Origin: an uncultured Gammaproteobacteria bacterium
Lineage (GTDB): Bacteria; Pseudomonadota; Gammaproteobacteria; HK1
Reading direction: 5' to 3'
Assembly (NCBI GenBank): GCA_958295465.1
Contig: OY282353.1
Coordinates: forward strand, 5,447,001-5,511,000
Length of the DNA: 64,000 nt
The notes beneath the pieces were generated by a model. That model had not been told where the DNA came from. It searched no databases and saw nothing but the letters and a program-made list of their open reading frames with translations. The position numbers were made by a program, and so were the translations under genes. Each line of letters starts with the position of its first letter. The stretch's first letter is position 1. Shown in pieces: positions 63,362 to 64,000 of the stretch.

Positions 63362-63666
63362 CGGATACCTCTTTTTTTCGGGTCTCCGTCCTTGGAGAGG
63401 TGGGTGGGAGGACGCAGGCGCCGGGGCGCCGATGGCCGGAGACTATCACCCCGGAACGTCATCGGCCAGAATCGTTTTTTTTCCCCGCAGGACCATTTCA
63501 CCCTGATCGAGTCCCGGCTCCGGGGCCCGCCGTCGCGTCCTGAATCTGCGCCGCGTGGTCGTCGAACCGCGCTTTCACGGAGCCGGGCGGCCCTGATTCG
63601 CCCGGGATCGTCTTCCCGGCGCATGCGGCGCACGCTCCGAAATGCAGCGTGGAACAATCTTGTCTG
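63362..63666. other. Intergenic region upstream of dctP
   Basis: About 305 bases. It must hold the TRAP operon promoter; an A-tract (complement of GTTTTTTTTCC near 63472-63482) is the only notable feature. No gene or terminator recognised. Confidence 0.45.
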
Positions 63667-64000
63667 CTAACGCACCGCCCGCTGCCGCCGCGCCACGAGC
63701 TGTTCCCAGTCGGAATCGAACAGCTCGGCGAGCTGCTCCATCACCGCGCCGCCGAGCTGCTCCGCGTCCACGAGGGTGACTGCCCGCTGGTAGTAGCGGG
63801 TCACGTCGTGGCCGATGCCGATCGCCAGCAGCTCGACCGGGCTCTGGCGCTCGATGTGCTCGATGACCTGGCGCAGGTGCCGCTCCAGGTAGTTGCTCGG
63901 ATTGACCGACAGCGTCGAGTCGTCCACCGGCGCCCCGTCGCTGATCACCATCAGGATCCGGCGCTGCTCGGGCCGCGCGATGAGGCGCTGGTGCGCCCAC
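63667..64000 (-). CDS. cobT: Cobaltochelatase subunit CobT, C-terminal part (runs off the window)
   Basis: The last 110 residues of a von Willebrand A-type domain: WAHQRLIARPEQRRILMVISDGAPVDDSTLS, then ELLAIGIGHDVTRYYQRAVTLVDAEQLGGAVMEQLAELF. The ISDGAP(V)DDST(L) segment is specific to CobT of the aerobic cobalamin pathway, which with CobN and CobS inserts cobalt into hydrogenobyrinate diamide. The start lies beyond the window. Confidence 0.9.
   Translation of the reverse strand, partial: WAHQRLIARPEQRRILMVISDGAPVDDSTLSVNPSNYLERHLRQVIEHIERQSPVELLAIGIGHDVTRYYQRAVTLVDAEQLGGAVMEQLAELFDSDWEQLVARRQRAVR

Overview
The window is a 64 kb piece of a GC-rich proteobacterial chromosome. The groESL operon has a textbook sigma-32 promoter (CTTGAAA, 13 bases, CCCCATAT), which fits a gamma- or betaproteobacterium better than an alphaproteobacterium. 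The housekeeping genes (glmU, groESL, htpX, a cbpA-like gene, dgt, nudC, hisB, hisH, an aerobic-type cobT) agree with a free-living or host-associated heterotroph. No rRNA, tRNA, CRISPR array or complete insertion sequence was seen.

Layout. 0-12.5 kb: a cut-off serine hydrolase, a eutB-type (hydroxyectoine) dehydratase, and a tightly overlapping seven-gene minus-strand operon (10165 to 1845). That operon encodes two membrane sensors (one fused to an MFS carrier), a periplasmic binding protein, a PP2C (SpoIIE-type) phosphatase, an RsbW-like kinase and two hydrolases. A class III aminotransferase and a flavin reductase follow. 12.5-17.6 kb: NudC, a secreted protease that joins a subtilisin domain to a zincin-like domain, and dGTPase. 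18-23 kb: a minus-strand cluster of two DUF488 proteins, a dual-OB-like protein, an AlbA_2/Schlafen-type protein and a P-loop ATPase with a PD-(D/E)XK tail, probably nucleic-acid related. 23-29 kb: the lutABC lactate oxidation operon, riddled with partial duplications, and a toxin-antitoxin remnant. 29-44.4 kb: hisB, hisH, a double GFA-domain protein, a D-hydantoinase, a SABATH-type methyltransferase, hydrolases, a DUF1688 protein, chaperones and glmU.

44.4-58.5 kb is a defence island made of intact modules and fragments. It has remnants of a DNA methylase and of HsdR, a HigBA remnant, hicBA, hsdM, a broken hsdS, an AT-rich gene of unknown function inside the hsd locus, and an intact hsdS. 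It continues with a short type II CBASS operon (CD-NTase, lone E2-like protein, patatin effector) divergent from an XRE-ImmA regulator, then higBA, a second broken immA-PIN copy and an Rpn-type nuclease gene. The CBASS effector CapV carries a single in-frame TGA where a Trp would be expected. 58.5-64 kb: a TRAP transporter operon that, unusually, encodes both a DctP and a TauA/NMT1-type binding protein plus a universal stress protein, then cobT at the edge.

The most unusual overall feature is a recurring architecture. Small cargo modules (an AbiE toxin-antitoxin remnant, the unknown gene at 49.1 kb, the CBASS/ImmA block, and higBA) are each flanked by direct repeats of about 0.13-0.5 kb. Three of these repeats are copies of the edge of a neighbouring gene. 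In several other places gene edges are duplicated in tandem with no cargo. A separate family of about 124 bp palindrome-ended elements (three complete copies and one partial) is scattered from 33 to 46 kb. All functions are inferred from sequence motifs and family knowledge; no database search was run.
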